A stretch of 64,000 nt of DNA from Oasisia sp. SBJ-2009 (taxonomy: Eukaryota; Annelida; Polychaeta; Sabellida; Siboglinidae): the NCBI GenBank assembly GCA_964017155.1, contig OZ024862.1:43475219-43539218 (forward strand), in the 5' to 3' direction. Positions 1 through 12,600 of the stretch are shown here, one piece after another. The notes below the pieces were generated by a model. That model was not told the origin of the DNA. It worked only from the letters and a program-made list of their open reading frames with translations, and searched no databases. A program made the position numbers and the translations under genes. Positions within the stretch are counted from its first letter, which is position 1. Every line of letters starts with the position of its first letter.

Positions 1-651
1 GGACGAGATCGTCAGCCTTCATATTGGACGAGGACGATGTGATCATCTTGGAAATCGTGCTCACATTGAGGAAGCTACTCTCGTCCAAGTCACCGTCCAA
101 CTCAAGACCCGCCAGCAAGCCCGAATCCCCGGCCGATCGATCGACAAGTACAGGTGCTGCCACCCTGTAAGTGCTGTTGTCAACAACCTCTCGCCGTCTG
201 TCCGTCTGGTTATGCCTGCCACCAGCCATACCTGACTTCCTGTTCATCTTAGCTTCGGCTGCCATTTGGTGATCACTTTTAGAAGCATACCTTTGGCGAT
301 CAGCGTTTCCATTCAACGTCGATGTGGAACGGTGATCTGATTTGCTGAGGCGTTCTTTACACTGATCGTCACCTACGACCACCTGGTGGTCACTTTTGAT
401 AACGCCATGAAGATCGTGACCGTTGCTTACACCTGTTGCAGCCGGCGGATGTTTTTTTGTTTCACTTCCCGCTTCAATGCGCCTGTCACCTGCTGCCACC
501 TGGTGGGCTGTGTCTCCACTTCCGGCATGGTTGTCATGGAGACCCGAACTAGTCACGGTACTGCCTTGGCCATTTGTGTGGACAGCTGACTGGCAGGGAA
601 ACTGTTGGACAGAGCCAGCACAGAGCTCCTCAATGCGCAGAGGACTTGTGT
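1..651 (-). CDS. CEP192: CEP192 large exon, residues 809 onward, truncated by the window
   Basis: Open on the minus strand from a GTGTTGCAG acceptor at 652-655 to base 1 (651 nt, 217 codons). Starts TSPLRIEELCAGSVQQ and ends near the edge with FLNVSTISKMITSSSS, resembling the LRISTIASAIANASVN stretch of vertebrate CEP192. Between them lie three imperfect 39-residue repeats, each starting HQV or HQM (bases 505-389, 388-272, 271-155). Serine- and charge-rich, probably disordered. The exon may continue beyond base 1. Confidence 0.86.
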
Positions 652-3600
652 CTGCAACACAACACAACACACATGTGTACATGTTACAACACACACGTGT
701 ACATGTTACAACACACACACATGTACATGTTACAACACACACACATGTACATGTTACAACACACACGTGTACATGTTACAATACAAACGTGTACATGTTA
801 CAACACACATGTGTACATGTTACAACACACACGTGTACATGTTACAACACACGTGTACATGTTACAACACATATGTACATGTTACAACACACACATGTAT
901 GTTACAACACATGTGTACATGTTACAACACACACGTGTACATGTCACAACACACATGTGTACATGTTACAACAAACACATGTGTACATGTTACAACACAT
1001 GTGTACATGTTACAACACACACGTGTACATGTCACAACACACATGTGTACATGTTACAACAAACACATGTGTACATGTTACAACACATGTGTACATGTTA
1101 CAACACACACGTGTACATGTTACAACACATGTGTACATGTTACAACACACACACATGTACATGTCACAAAACAAACATGTACATGTTACAGGGTCCTTTT
1201 TCTGACATCTTCACAGCAGCATTACATTCTCCACGACTATGTGCATGCAGTCATTATTTCATTAACATTAACAAAAAAATCCTTACTTCTTCAACATTCC
1301 TATAAATATTCCTTAAATAAAACAAATGTTGTAATATTTAACGTTTGCTCTTTAATACTATTTTGTCATAAGAATGAATAATAAACATAAAAAATCTGGT
1401 AAATTAATAACTAGTGTACAGCATTGGTGTAGTATAAAACATGTTTATCTCAGTAAAAACAGCAAATCACAACCCACAACCTCTTGGATAAATACAACAA
1501 TAAACAACCAATGACATCACTATACACATATTTTATTTTGAAGATCTCTAAAATTAAAACATGTCACATTCTCAATTTAGATTAGGACACAATCCGAGTC
1601 TCCGAAGCAATTATCTAAGCAACAATTGTCACTCTATGATAACATCGAAACATCAAGCGAAAGACAATTAACAGTCAGTGCTGCCACCTACCTTCCACAT
1701 CGCCGACATCGCTACCGACCCCAGAGCCCCGACAGGTGCTGCCATCTCCTGTGAGGTCAGACAGTCCGTGAAGTAGCAGGGGGCGGGGGGTGTGACTGTC
1801 AGGGGGAGTGACGATCTTTGACCCAAATGTTGGCTGCAAAGAATTACAATATTTATGACACCATCTGACCAGTCAATTTGTCTAACCATCTATCTCTGGG
1901 CACTAACAGAGCAGTGTCTCTTCAAGATAGAGCCATTGATGTGCTTTTTAATAACCATTTCTTCTAGATTATTTAACATTTGTAAAGATAAAAGGTAAGT
2001 TCTTATATACTGCAGTATCCAATCCTCAGGATTGCTCAAAGCACTTTACGCTTAACTTCCCTGACAGACCTGTTGAATTAGACACCATCTCGGCTTCTCT
2101 GGGAAGCATCTAGTCATATGCTACAATTAATGCACAAAGGCTCCTCGTACACATATCCACAATTGTCTATAACCAGGTACTCATTTATATAGCTGAGTGA
2201 ATTGGAGCAATGTAGAGTGTAAAAACATGGTCAAAGTTTTAAGGATTCGAAACAGGTTCTTCTTAGTCGAGAGTCCAACGCTCCACCACTGAGCACTGTG
2301 CTTTACTAATATTACATAATGATATTCTTGCAATTAAAATTTATTCTGCATACTTATTTAATCTACTTACATGATATTTTATTAAATTTTAAATGGTTTT
2401 ATGTTTTTCTGTGTTTATCTATCTACTTATTTATACATTTGAAGTATATAATTATATTTGTCACACAATATATATTTTACATTATATTTAAATATTATGA
2501 ATCATTGTAAAGCACCCCAAAGTAAATTACTGGTTGGAGCAGTATACATAAGACATACTTCAGATATGTATAAGTAACACCTGTGATAGCTACAGTTTCT
2601 AACAACATTTGCTTTTTAAAAATACACTTCTGATATAGTTCTATATACAGCTGTATACCAATATATTGTCTATTTAGTAAAGTGTACTGACTGATATATT
2701 TTGTACTTGTGAGAATGAGAACTGTATCGCCTGATATGTTATATCTTAGTGAAGGATGCATGTATGATTTTACGTGACTTCTACATGACAAACACAGAGC
2801 TAGTCCACAATGTTTTCTACTCTGCACCTGACATGTGTTCATACATACAACACTAAGATAACACTTATATATTCATGACATGGTGGCCTGTCACTGCGAT
2901 TAGCCTGTTTAAAAATAAAATGATAATATCACAGCCATAACTAGTATACAGTTTGTATGACTCAGGGCTTTATGCAGGACCAAATGTTTGCCAGTCACAC
3001 ACGTTTTGGTCGACACATGGATGTTAACTGTTAAGCCAGTTTACAAACTTTAAAATGTGTCTGGTAACCTGAAATGGAATACAAACACACATGTGATACC
3101 ATTTACACTCTCTTTTAAGGTATAACTGACAATGTCTATGGTTTTTTGCCCGTCCACCCATATTTCTACCGGTCCACAACGGGTTTTACCCGTCCAAATG
3201 ACGGGTGGACAGATCTCTGTTACAAGCCATGGTATGACTGAATTCTTGCCCTGCTACAAAACAATTCATTGCAGTTGAACTGCTAGCAAAAGAATTCAGC
3301 CACCGCCAAGATTATTACTGTTGGATTTACCTTCGTTCTGACATAACCGTTCCGTAGAGCTGCGAAAACAGGTATAGTTGATTTTGTAGGTACGCTAACA
3401 TTCGTCTGTTGTCTTTCTTGACACACAGTAAGTGAAGCTGACGACTTTGTAAGTTCATCTACACTTTCTTTGTATTGTCTCTTTGCGAGAGCAGTGGAGA
3501 CAGGTATTGCTGACTTTGCGCGCACGCTTACATTCTTTCTGCATCTCTCCTGCAGCCCTGAGTACACAGGAATTGCTGACTTCACAGGCATGATTATGTC

Positions 3601-6600
3601 ACAATGCCCCACAATAAATCAACGGAATCAGAAGTGGCCAAGTCCAGAGAGAACATGTGTCAATCCACAAGCACAAGTTGCACCAGTTTATAACATCTAA
3701 CAACACATTTCACCAGTTGAATTCATCTTCCTTTGAACAGATCCCACCGGTTGGCATCACAAGGAGCTGGAACACGTCGACTCCACTCATAGTCATACAG
3801 AGCAGGAGCCACGTCGACTCCACACACACACACACACACACACACGTCTGTGCCGACAGAGTAGGTTATTATAAACAACACTGCCTTTATAAACTACAAT
3901 ATTTGTGCAGCACATTTAATGGACCGAAGCGATGAATACGACACCAAAACAACAATGCTGGAATGCTAATCTCAGCCATCTTATCTGTACGGCCGAACAC
4001 ATGAATAGAACTGATCCATACCAATTATGGATGAATACAAAAACGCGAGGACAGACAGACTAATCCCCTGGCCGGAATACAATAGCCATGACATACAAAT
4101 GATAGCTGACCATTCCCTCATGGGTACACAATGCTCAATGCAATTGTTCAAGGTATTAATTCATTTGATAGGTTCTGCTGTAAGAATATCACACTGCACT
4201 ATCTTGTCTGGTATCTGTACAGTGTTTTCTAAATGAATAATAATTATATTATGACTGACAGAACCTTGTATTAAGCTCCTCAAAACCTTCCTCTAATGAC
4301 CAGTTTATAACTTAAATGACATAATTACATGATTAATATGCAAAACGATGAATGCTACAAACATTGAATGTTAACAATGTACTAAATGACAGAAAATGAC
4401 TGTATTAAATACATAATCTCTACATTACACGTTATGAAACAGTGCCTCCTAGCCAGTACTTTCCTAATGTATATTTCTGCCATGAGCCTTGATAAGTGAT
4501 TTACACCAAGAGTAGTATATACAATCCCACTGAACTGGAATTAATTACTTTTCCAGTGTCAGTCATAAGCTGCTCACATAAGATTTCTAAAGCTTACATA
4601 TAATAGCCCTATCAAACATTATTACAAATCTAAAACAGCAAATCAAAACTTAGCTTATCTGAGTCTAACAGATATGACTGAATAAGTCACACATATTCAG
4701 ATCTCGTTAGTGATGTATTTTCAGACATTTCATACGGGCAAATTGGTGATAAATGTGTGTAATTATTTACTAATTAATTAAGTACAGTACTATGGTCATG
4801 GCTTTGTGCATGGTAATGTGTCCATTGAGATTGAAATCTAATATTTATCGATTCTGGAAATATGTGACTCTGGAAATATGTAAAATTAAGTTTTTGTCCG
4901 AATAACATTCCATGTAATTAGGACCAAAGATCACTGTCCTCAAGTGCACTAGAAGAGTCGACATTTACACTACACACTGACACAAGTAACTACACTCTAG
5001 CTGCACTCATCACACTCTATTTTACAAATGTTTGCGATCAAACTCTTCATCACCTTTCTTTATATTTCACCTATATTTGAAGCCTCTCCTGTAAATGGAC
5101 AGGAAGAAACGTTGATGATATAACTCTGGGAAATCCAGTTGGAAATACAGATTATATAAAAATAGTTCTGCAATCACATGCGACTGACACGCGCAGTCCC
5201 AGACGACTGACAGACTCAAGAAAACGGGTGTAATTTTCCTGTCACAACGAAGACAGAACCAGCAATCTGTCACAATCACTACTCCTCTGGCATGTCAGGG
5301 ATGTGTTTATCAAGCAATTAACAATGACACTGAGTGTTTATCAAGCAATTAACAATGAGTATGACACTGAGTAGTGTGACACTGGAACAGTCTCTGATGC
5401 AGCAGTTCATGTGCAATGTGATGGCTTTTTAGAGAACAATTTGTTAATTTGGCATAAGCTGCCTAACAGTGATACCAACAACTATAAATAATTATGGCGA
5501 GTCCAACCTGTAAGACTCTGAATAGTATCAAATTTTCTTTTATTTAAAATATTGATATGCACCATAATCGTAATAATCGTAATCGTGACATTTATATAGC
5601 GTTGTTCCAACATTCGTTGCTCGCAGCGCTGTACAAAAAGTTCTTGAAAATAGGCAAGTCTTTATTTTTATACAGGACAAACAGTCTTTAGGTAGCCCCT
5701 TTGGCGATATGTAAATATAATTGTTCAAACAACACCCCCACTGTGGAAATTATAACAAGCCATTTAGATGTGCACCTTAGTATTAGAAAATGTGCCAATA
5801 GCTAACAGTGTGTCTGACCAAGCGCAGGAATGCTTAAAAAGCTTATGTCATCTTTTTGGGGTCATAAAGTTCACATTTCTACAAACTACTGTATGGGTGC
5901 TGGTCACTGGGTATGTCTTACAGCAAATAAGTAACCCACAAGCACAGCTCTAGCTACAGTCCCACCAAATGTATGCATTCTAGGTAAACCTTCTACTGGC
6001 TTCTAGGCAAACATTCTAGGCAAACACACCTGGATAGAACATGGTGCATTTCTCACAATTAATTTAAAAGTTGATTAGTATATTTAATACCGTCATATGT
6101 GGAATTCAGATATCGTTAAGATCAGCGCAACTTGTACTGTTAAGAAATGAACAATAAAAAAGTTAAACGTGAAGAACTATATACTGAAGGACTCGACACA
6201 TGCATCATTAGGTCTAAAGAGTTCGCCACCATTTCGTAAATAAACCTGCCTCAAAAAAGGAATATCCCATGTCCACTTGAGAGATTCTCAACGCTTTTTT
6301 GTTAAAAAATAGAGACTCCATACAAAACACAGTGAGTTGACATGTAGAAGAGAAGGCTCACCAAGAGGGAGATGGATGGATTGCACCCAAAGGGATATGC
6401 AGGAACCGCGGATCACCCTGGAGGATGCCCAGGATAGAACATTCTGGAAATCAAGAATTCGGGCCGTTGACCACACCTAGTGGGAAAAGGTGAAGAAGAG
6501 AAAAGACTCACCCGGGAGTCTGCGGTCGCCTCCCCAGCCAGGCCTCCCAGCACCTCAGTGCGAGACGCCATGAAGGTGCCAATGGAGATCCTCCTCCGGG

Positions 6601-9600
6601 GCTCCGTGTCTTCCGGAGCAGCCATCCAGGATGGCTGCGTCATGTTCGAGTCATTGTGGAAGCTCCAGCCTGGAGGCAGCTTGTCTGTGGAGGAGGGAGA
6701 GATGACGGTGTCCTCCTGCAACCACCAGGAACATGTCAGTTCTTACACACTCTGAGAGGCCACAAGTCTTTGTAAGATGTCTACATGACATGTCTAGTCA
6801 AACCTACAGGAATCTGACTATTTACGTGACAAATCTAGTGAAACCTACAGGCAACTAACTGTTTACATGACAAATCTAGAGGTAGAGCTTCGGACTCTCG
6901 ACTACGAGAACCCGTGTTCGAATGCTGTGCTCCAGTGTTGGCAAGTTTTTCACTCTATATTCCTTCAGTTCACACCTCTGTATAAACGAGTATCTGGCTA
7001 TAGACAGTGGTGGGTTCGCACATAAATTGTAGCATATAGCTGTATGCTTCCTAGAGAAGCAGAGATGGTGTCTGAGTGAACAGGTCTGTCAGGGAAGTAA
7101 AGTGTAAAACGCTTTGAACGGTCCTGAGGACTGGATACTACGCTATATAAGAACTTGCCTTTACTTTTTTATTTTATCTAGTCAAATACACAGAAACATA
7201 GAGAACCATTCTTCACCCCACCGACAATTAATGACAGTGATATCGCCCGGAAAGACCTTCTGAGATTCCAGAATAATAAAAAATTCTGAATTACAAAATG
7301 TCGACGACCCTGGTGGTGCATTCTGACGTGTTTCATGTGTCTGCCTGTAGCAAGGCAGCCGAGTTCTGATAATGTTGGTCAATGTGTCAAACTCTGGCTA
7401 ACTGCTTTCAGGTATGCTGTCTCAATCCTGGCCTAGACAGTAACAATATGTGGTGACTGTGTGTGCACTAACAAGGACACAGCTGAATACTTCCTAGAGT
7501 CAAGACTGCTCAAAGGATAAGAATAAGGAGCGAAGGGTGCAGTAGTGATCAGTTAGGATCCTAGTTTTGATACAACTGTTCCATGTGTTTTCTGTGACGG
7601 TTACCTGGGCGACAACGTGCTCTTCAAAGAACACTTCTGTGTCCTTCTCAAGCATCGCAAGGCCTTGTTCTGGAAACATGGGAGAAATATTCAGTCAACG
7701 TCACCATCTGTTCTAGGCATCAGGGTTCAACCTGACAGGGTTTCTGATCTCACTGTGTCAACATGACAGGGTTTGTGATCTCACGCTATTAACATGGCAG
7801 GGTTTATTATCTCAGTGTCAACTCTACAGGGTTTGTGATCTCACCGAGTCAACATGACAGGGTTTATGAACCAGTGTCAACATGACAGGGTTTGTGATCT
7901 CACTGAATCAAAATAACCAAGTTTGTGATCGCACTGTTGACGTGACAGTGTTTATGATATCACTGTGCAACATGACAGGGTTACATTATCTCATGTCAAC
8001 ATAGAGTTCGTGATCTTAGTGTCAACATGACAGAGGTACATGATCTCGTGTCAACAGGACAGGGTTTGTGATCTCAATGTCAACATGACAGAGTTTGTGA
8101 TCTCAGTGTCAACATGACAGAGTTTGTGATCTCAGTGACAACATGACAGAGTTTGTGATCTCAGTGGCAACATGACAGAGTTTATGATCTCAGTGTCAAC
8201 ATGACAGAATTTGTGATCTCAGTGTCAACATGACAGTTTATGATCTCAGTGTCAACATGACAGGATTTGTGATCACAGTGTAAAAATGACAAGGTTTGTG
8301 ATCTCAGTGTCAACATGACAGAGTTTGTGATCTCAGTGTCAACATGCCAGAGTTTGTAATCTCAGTGTCAATATGACAGAGCTTGTGATCTCCGTGTCAA
8401 CATGACAGGATTTGTGATCTCAGTGTCAACATGACAGGATTTGTGATCTCAGTGTCAACATGACAGGATTTGTGATCTCCGTGTCAACATGACAGGATTT
8501 GTGATCTCAGTGTCAACATGACAGAGTTTGTGATCTAAGTGTCAACATGACAGATTTTGTGATCTCAGTGTCAACATGACATAGTTTTGTGATCTCAGTG
8601 TCAACATGACAGAGTTTGTGATCTCAGTGTCAACATGACAGAGCTTGTGATCTCAGTGTCAACATGACAGAGTTGATGAGCTGTGTCAACATGACAGAGT
8701 TTGTGATCTCAGTGTCAACATGACAGGATTTGTGAGCTCAGTGTCAACATGACAGGATTTGTGAGCTCAGTGTCAACATGACAGGATTTGTGATCAGTGT
8801 CAACATGACAGGATTTGTGATCTCAGTGTCAACATGACAGGATTTGTGATCTCAGTGTCAACATGACAGGATTTGTGATCACAGTGTCAACATGACAGGA
8901 TTTATGATCTCAGTGTCAACATGACAGGATTTGTGATCTCAGTGTCAACATGACAGAGTTTGTGATCTCAGTGTCAACATGACAGAGTTTGTGATCTTAG
9001 TGTCAACATGACAGAGTTTATGATCTCAATGTCAACATGACAGAGTTTGTGATCTCAGTGTCAACATGACAGAGTTTGTGATCTCAATGTCAACATGACA
9101 GAGTTTGTGATCTTAGTGTCAACATGACAGAGTTTATGATCTCAATGTCAACATGACAGAGTTTATGATCTCAATGTCAACATGACAGAGTTTGTGATCT
9201 CAGTGGCAACATGACAGAGTTTATGATCTCAGTGTCAACATGACAGAATTTGTGATCTCAGTGTCAACATGACAGTTTATGATCTCAGTGTCAACATGAC
9301 AGGATTTGTGATCACAGTGTAAAAATGACAAGGTTTGTGATCTCAGTGTCAACATGACAGAGTTTGTGATCTCAGTGTCAACATGCCAGAGTTTGTAATC
9401 TCAGTGTCAATATGACAGAGCTTGTGATCTCCGTGTCAACATGACAGGATTTGTGATCTCAGTGTCAACATGACAGGATTTGTGATCTCAGTGTCAACAT
9501 GACAGGATTTGTGATCTCAGTGTCAACATGACAGAGTTTGTGATCTCAGTGTCAACATGGCAGGATTTGTGATCACTGTGTCAAAATGACAAGATTTGTG

Positions 9601-12600
9601 ATCTCAGTGTCAACATGACAAGATTTGTGATCTCAGTGTCAACATGACAGAGTTTGTGATCACAGTGTCAACATGACAGGATTTGTGATCTCCGTGTCAA
9701 CATGACAGGATTTGTGATCACAGTGTCAACATGACAGGATTTGTGATCACAGTGTCAACATGACAGATTTTGTGATCTAAGTGTCAACATGACAGAGTTT
9801 TGTGATCTCAGTGTCAACATGACAGAGTTTGTGATCTCAGTGTCAACATGACAGAGCTTGTGATCTCAGTGTCAACATGACAGAGTTTATGAGCTGTGTC
9901 AACATGACAGAGTTTGTGATCTGTGTCAACATGACAGGATTTGTGAGCTCAGTGTCAACATGACAGGATTTGTGAGCTCAGTGTCAACATGACAGGATTT
10001 GTGATCACAGTGTCAACATTACAGAGTTTGTGATGTCAGTGTCAACATGACAGGATTTGTGATCTCAGTGTCAACATGACAGGATTTGTGATCACAGTGT
10101 CAACATGACAGGATTTATGATCTCAGTGTCAACATGACAGGATTTGTGATCTCAGTGTCAACATGACAGAGTTTGTGATCTCAGTGTCAACATGACAGAG
10201 TTTGTGATCTCAGTGTCAACATGACAGAGTTTGTGATCTTAGTGTCAACATGACAGAGTTTGTGATCTTAGTGTCAACATGACAGAGTTTATGATCTCAA
10301 TGTCAACATGACAGAGTTTGTGATCTCAGTGTCAACATGACAGAGTTTGTGATCTCAGTGTCAACATGACAGAGTTTATGATCTCAATGTCAACATGACA
10401 GAGTTTGTGATCTCAATGTCAACATGACAGAGTTTATGATCTCAATGTCAACATGACAGAGTTTGTGATCTCAATGTCAACATGACAGAGTTTGTGATCT
10501 CAATGTCAACATGACAGAGTTTGTGATCTCAGTGTCAACATGACAGAGCTTGTGATCTCAGTGTCAACATGACAGAGTTTATGATCTGTGTCAACATGAC
10601 AGAGTTTGTGATCTCAGTGTCAACATGACAGGATTTGTGATCTCAGTGTCAACATGACAGGATTTGTGATCACAGTGTCAACATGACAGAGTTTGTGATG
10701 TCAGTGTCAACATGACAGGATTTGTGATCTCAGTGTCAACCTGACAGGATTTGTGATCTCAGTGTCAACATGACAGAGTTTTGTGATCTCAGTGTCAACA
10801 TGACAGAGCTTGTGATCTCAGTGTCAACATGACAGAGTTTATGAGCTGTGTCAACATGACAGAGTTTGTGATCTCAGTGTCAACATGACAGGATTTGTGA
10901 GCTCAGTGTCAACATGAGAGGATTTGTGATCACAGTGTCAACATGACAGAGTTTGTGATGTCAGTGTCAACATGACAGGATTTGTCATCTCAGTGTCGTG
11001 TCAACATGACAGGATTTGTGATCTCAGTGTCAACATGACAGGATTTGTGATCTCAGTGTCAACACGACAGAGTTTGTGATATCAGTGTCAACATGACAGA
11101 GTTTGTGATCTTAGTGTCAACATGACAGAGTTTGTGATATCAGTGTCAACATGACAGAGTTTGTGATCTCAGTGTCAACATGACAGAGTTTATGATCTCA
11201 ATGTCAACATGACAGAGTTTGTGATCTCAATGTCAACATGACAGAGCTTGTGATCTCAGTGTCAACATGACAGAGTTTATGATCTCAGTGTCAACATGAC
11301 AGAGTTTATGATCTGTGTCAACATGACAGAGTTTGTGATCTCAGTGTCAACATGACAGGATTTGTGATCTCAGTGTCAACATGACAGGATTTGTGATCAC
11401 AGTGTCAACATGACAGAGTTTGTGATGTCAGTGTCAACATGACAGGATTTGTGATCTCAGTGTCAACATGACAGGATTTATGATCACAGTGTCAACATGA
11501 CAGGATTTGTGATCTCAGTGTCAACATGACAGGATTTGTGATCTCAGTGTCAACATGGCAGAGTTTGTGATCTTAGTGTCAACATGACAGAGTTTGTGAT
11601 CTTAGTGTCAACATGACAGAGTTTATGATCTCAATGTCAACATGACAGAGTTTGTGATCTCAATGTCAACATAACAGAGTTTATGATCTCAATGTCAACA
11701 TGACAGAGTTTGTGATCTCAGTGTCAACATGACAGAGTTTGTGCAAGTGTCAACATGACAGAGTTTATGATCTCAATGTCAACATGACAGAGCTTGTGAT
11801 CTCAGTGTCAACATGACAGAGTTTATGATCTCAGTGTCAACATGACAGAGTTTATGATCTGTGTCAACATGACAGAGTTTGTGATCTCAGTGTCAACATG
11901 ACAGGATTTGTGATCTCAGTGTCAACATGACAGGATTTGTGATCACAGTGTCAACATGACAGAGTTTGTGATGTCAGTGTCAACATGACAGGATTTGTGA
12001 TCTCAGTGTCAACATGACAGGATTTGTGATCACAGTGTCAACATGACAGGATTTGTGATCTCAGTGTCAACATGACAGGATTTGTGATCTCAGTGTCAAC
12101 ATGGCAGAGTTTGTGATCTCAGTGTCAACATGACAGAGTTTGTGATCTTAGTGTCAACATGACAGAGTTTATGATCTCAATGTCAACATGACAGAGTTTG
12201 TGATCTCAATGTCAACATAACAGAGTTTATGATCTCAATGTCAACATGACAGCGTTTGTGATCTCAGTGTCAACATGACAGAGTTTGTGCAAGTGTCAAC
12301 ATGACAGAGTTTGTGATCTCAGTGTCAACATGACAGAGTTTGTGATCTCAGTGTCAACATGACAGAGCTTGTGATCGTGTACACGACAAAGATGTCTCTC
12401 ACCTGCACTCATGAACTCATCTGACAATGCAGCTTCACTTCCATCCTCCGACCTCTCGTCATCTGCCGCCTCTAAAACCACATTTCAGTTACCATTGTTA
12501 TCATCAATGCAATGTAAATGCAACAAGAAACTCCAGACACTCAATTAATTTCTCTAGGTCATCACTTAATGATTTTTTCTTGCTTTATACATTTTCATAT

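Noticed and set aside
423..1381. Three overlapping 240-260 codon plus-strand open frames rich in His, Thr, Cys and Tyr
   Set aside because: They are readings of the ~23-bp minisatellite in different frames, antisense to the CEP192 exon and its intron.
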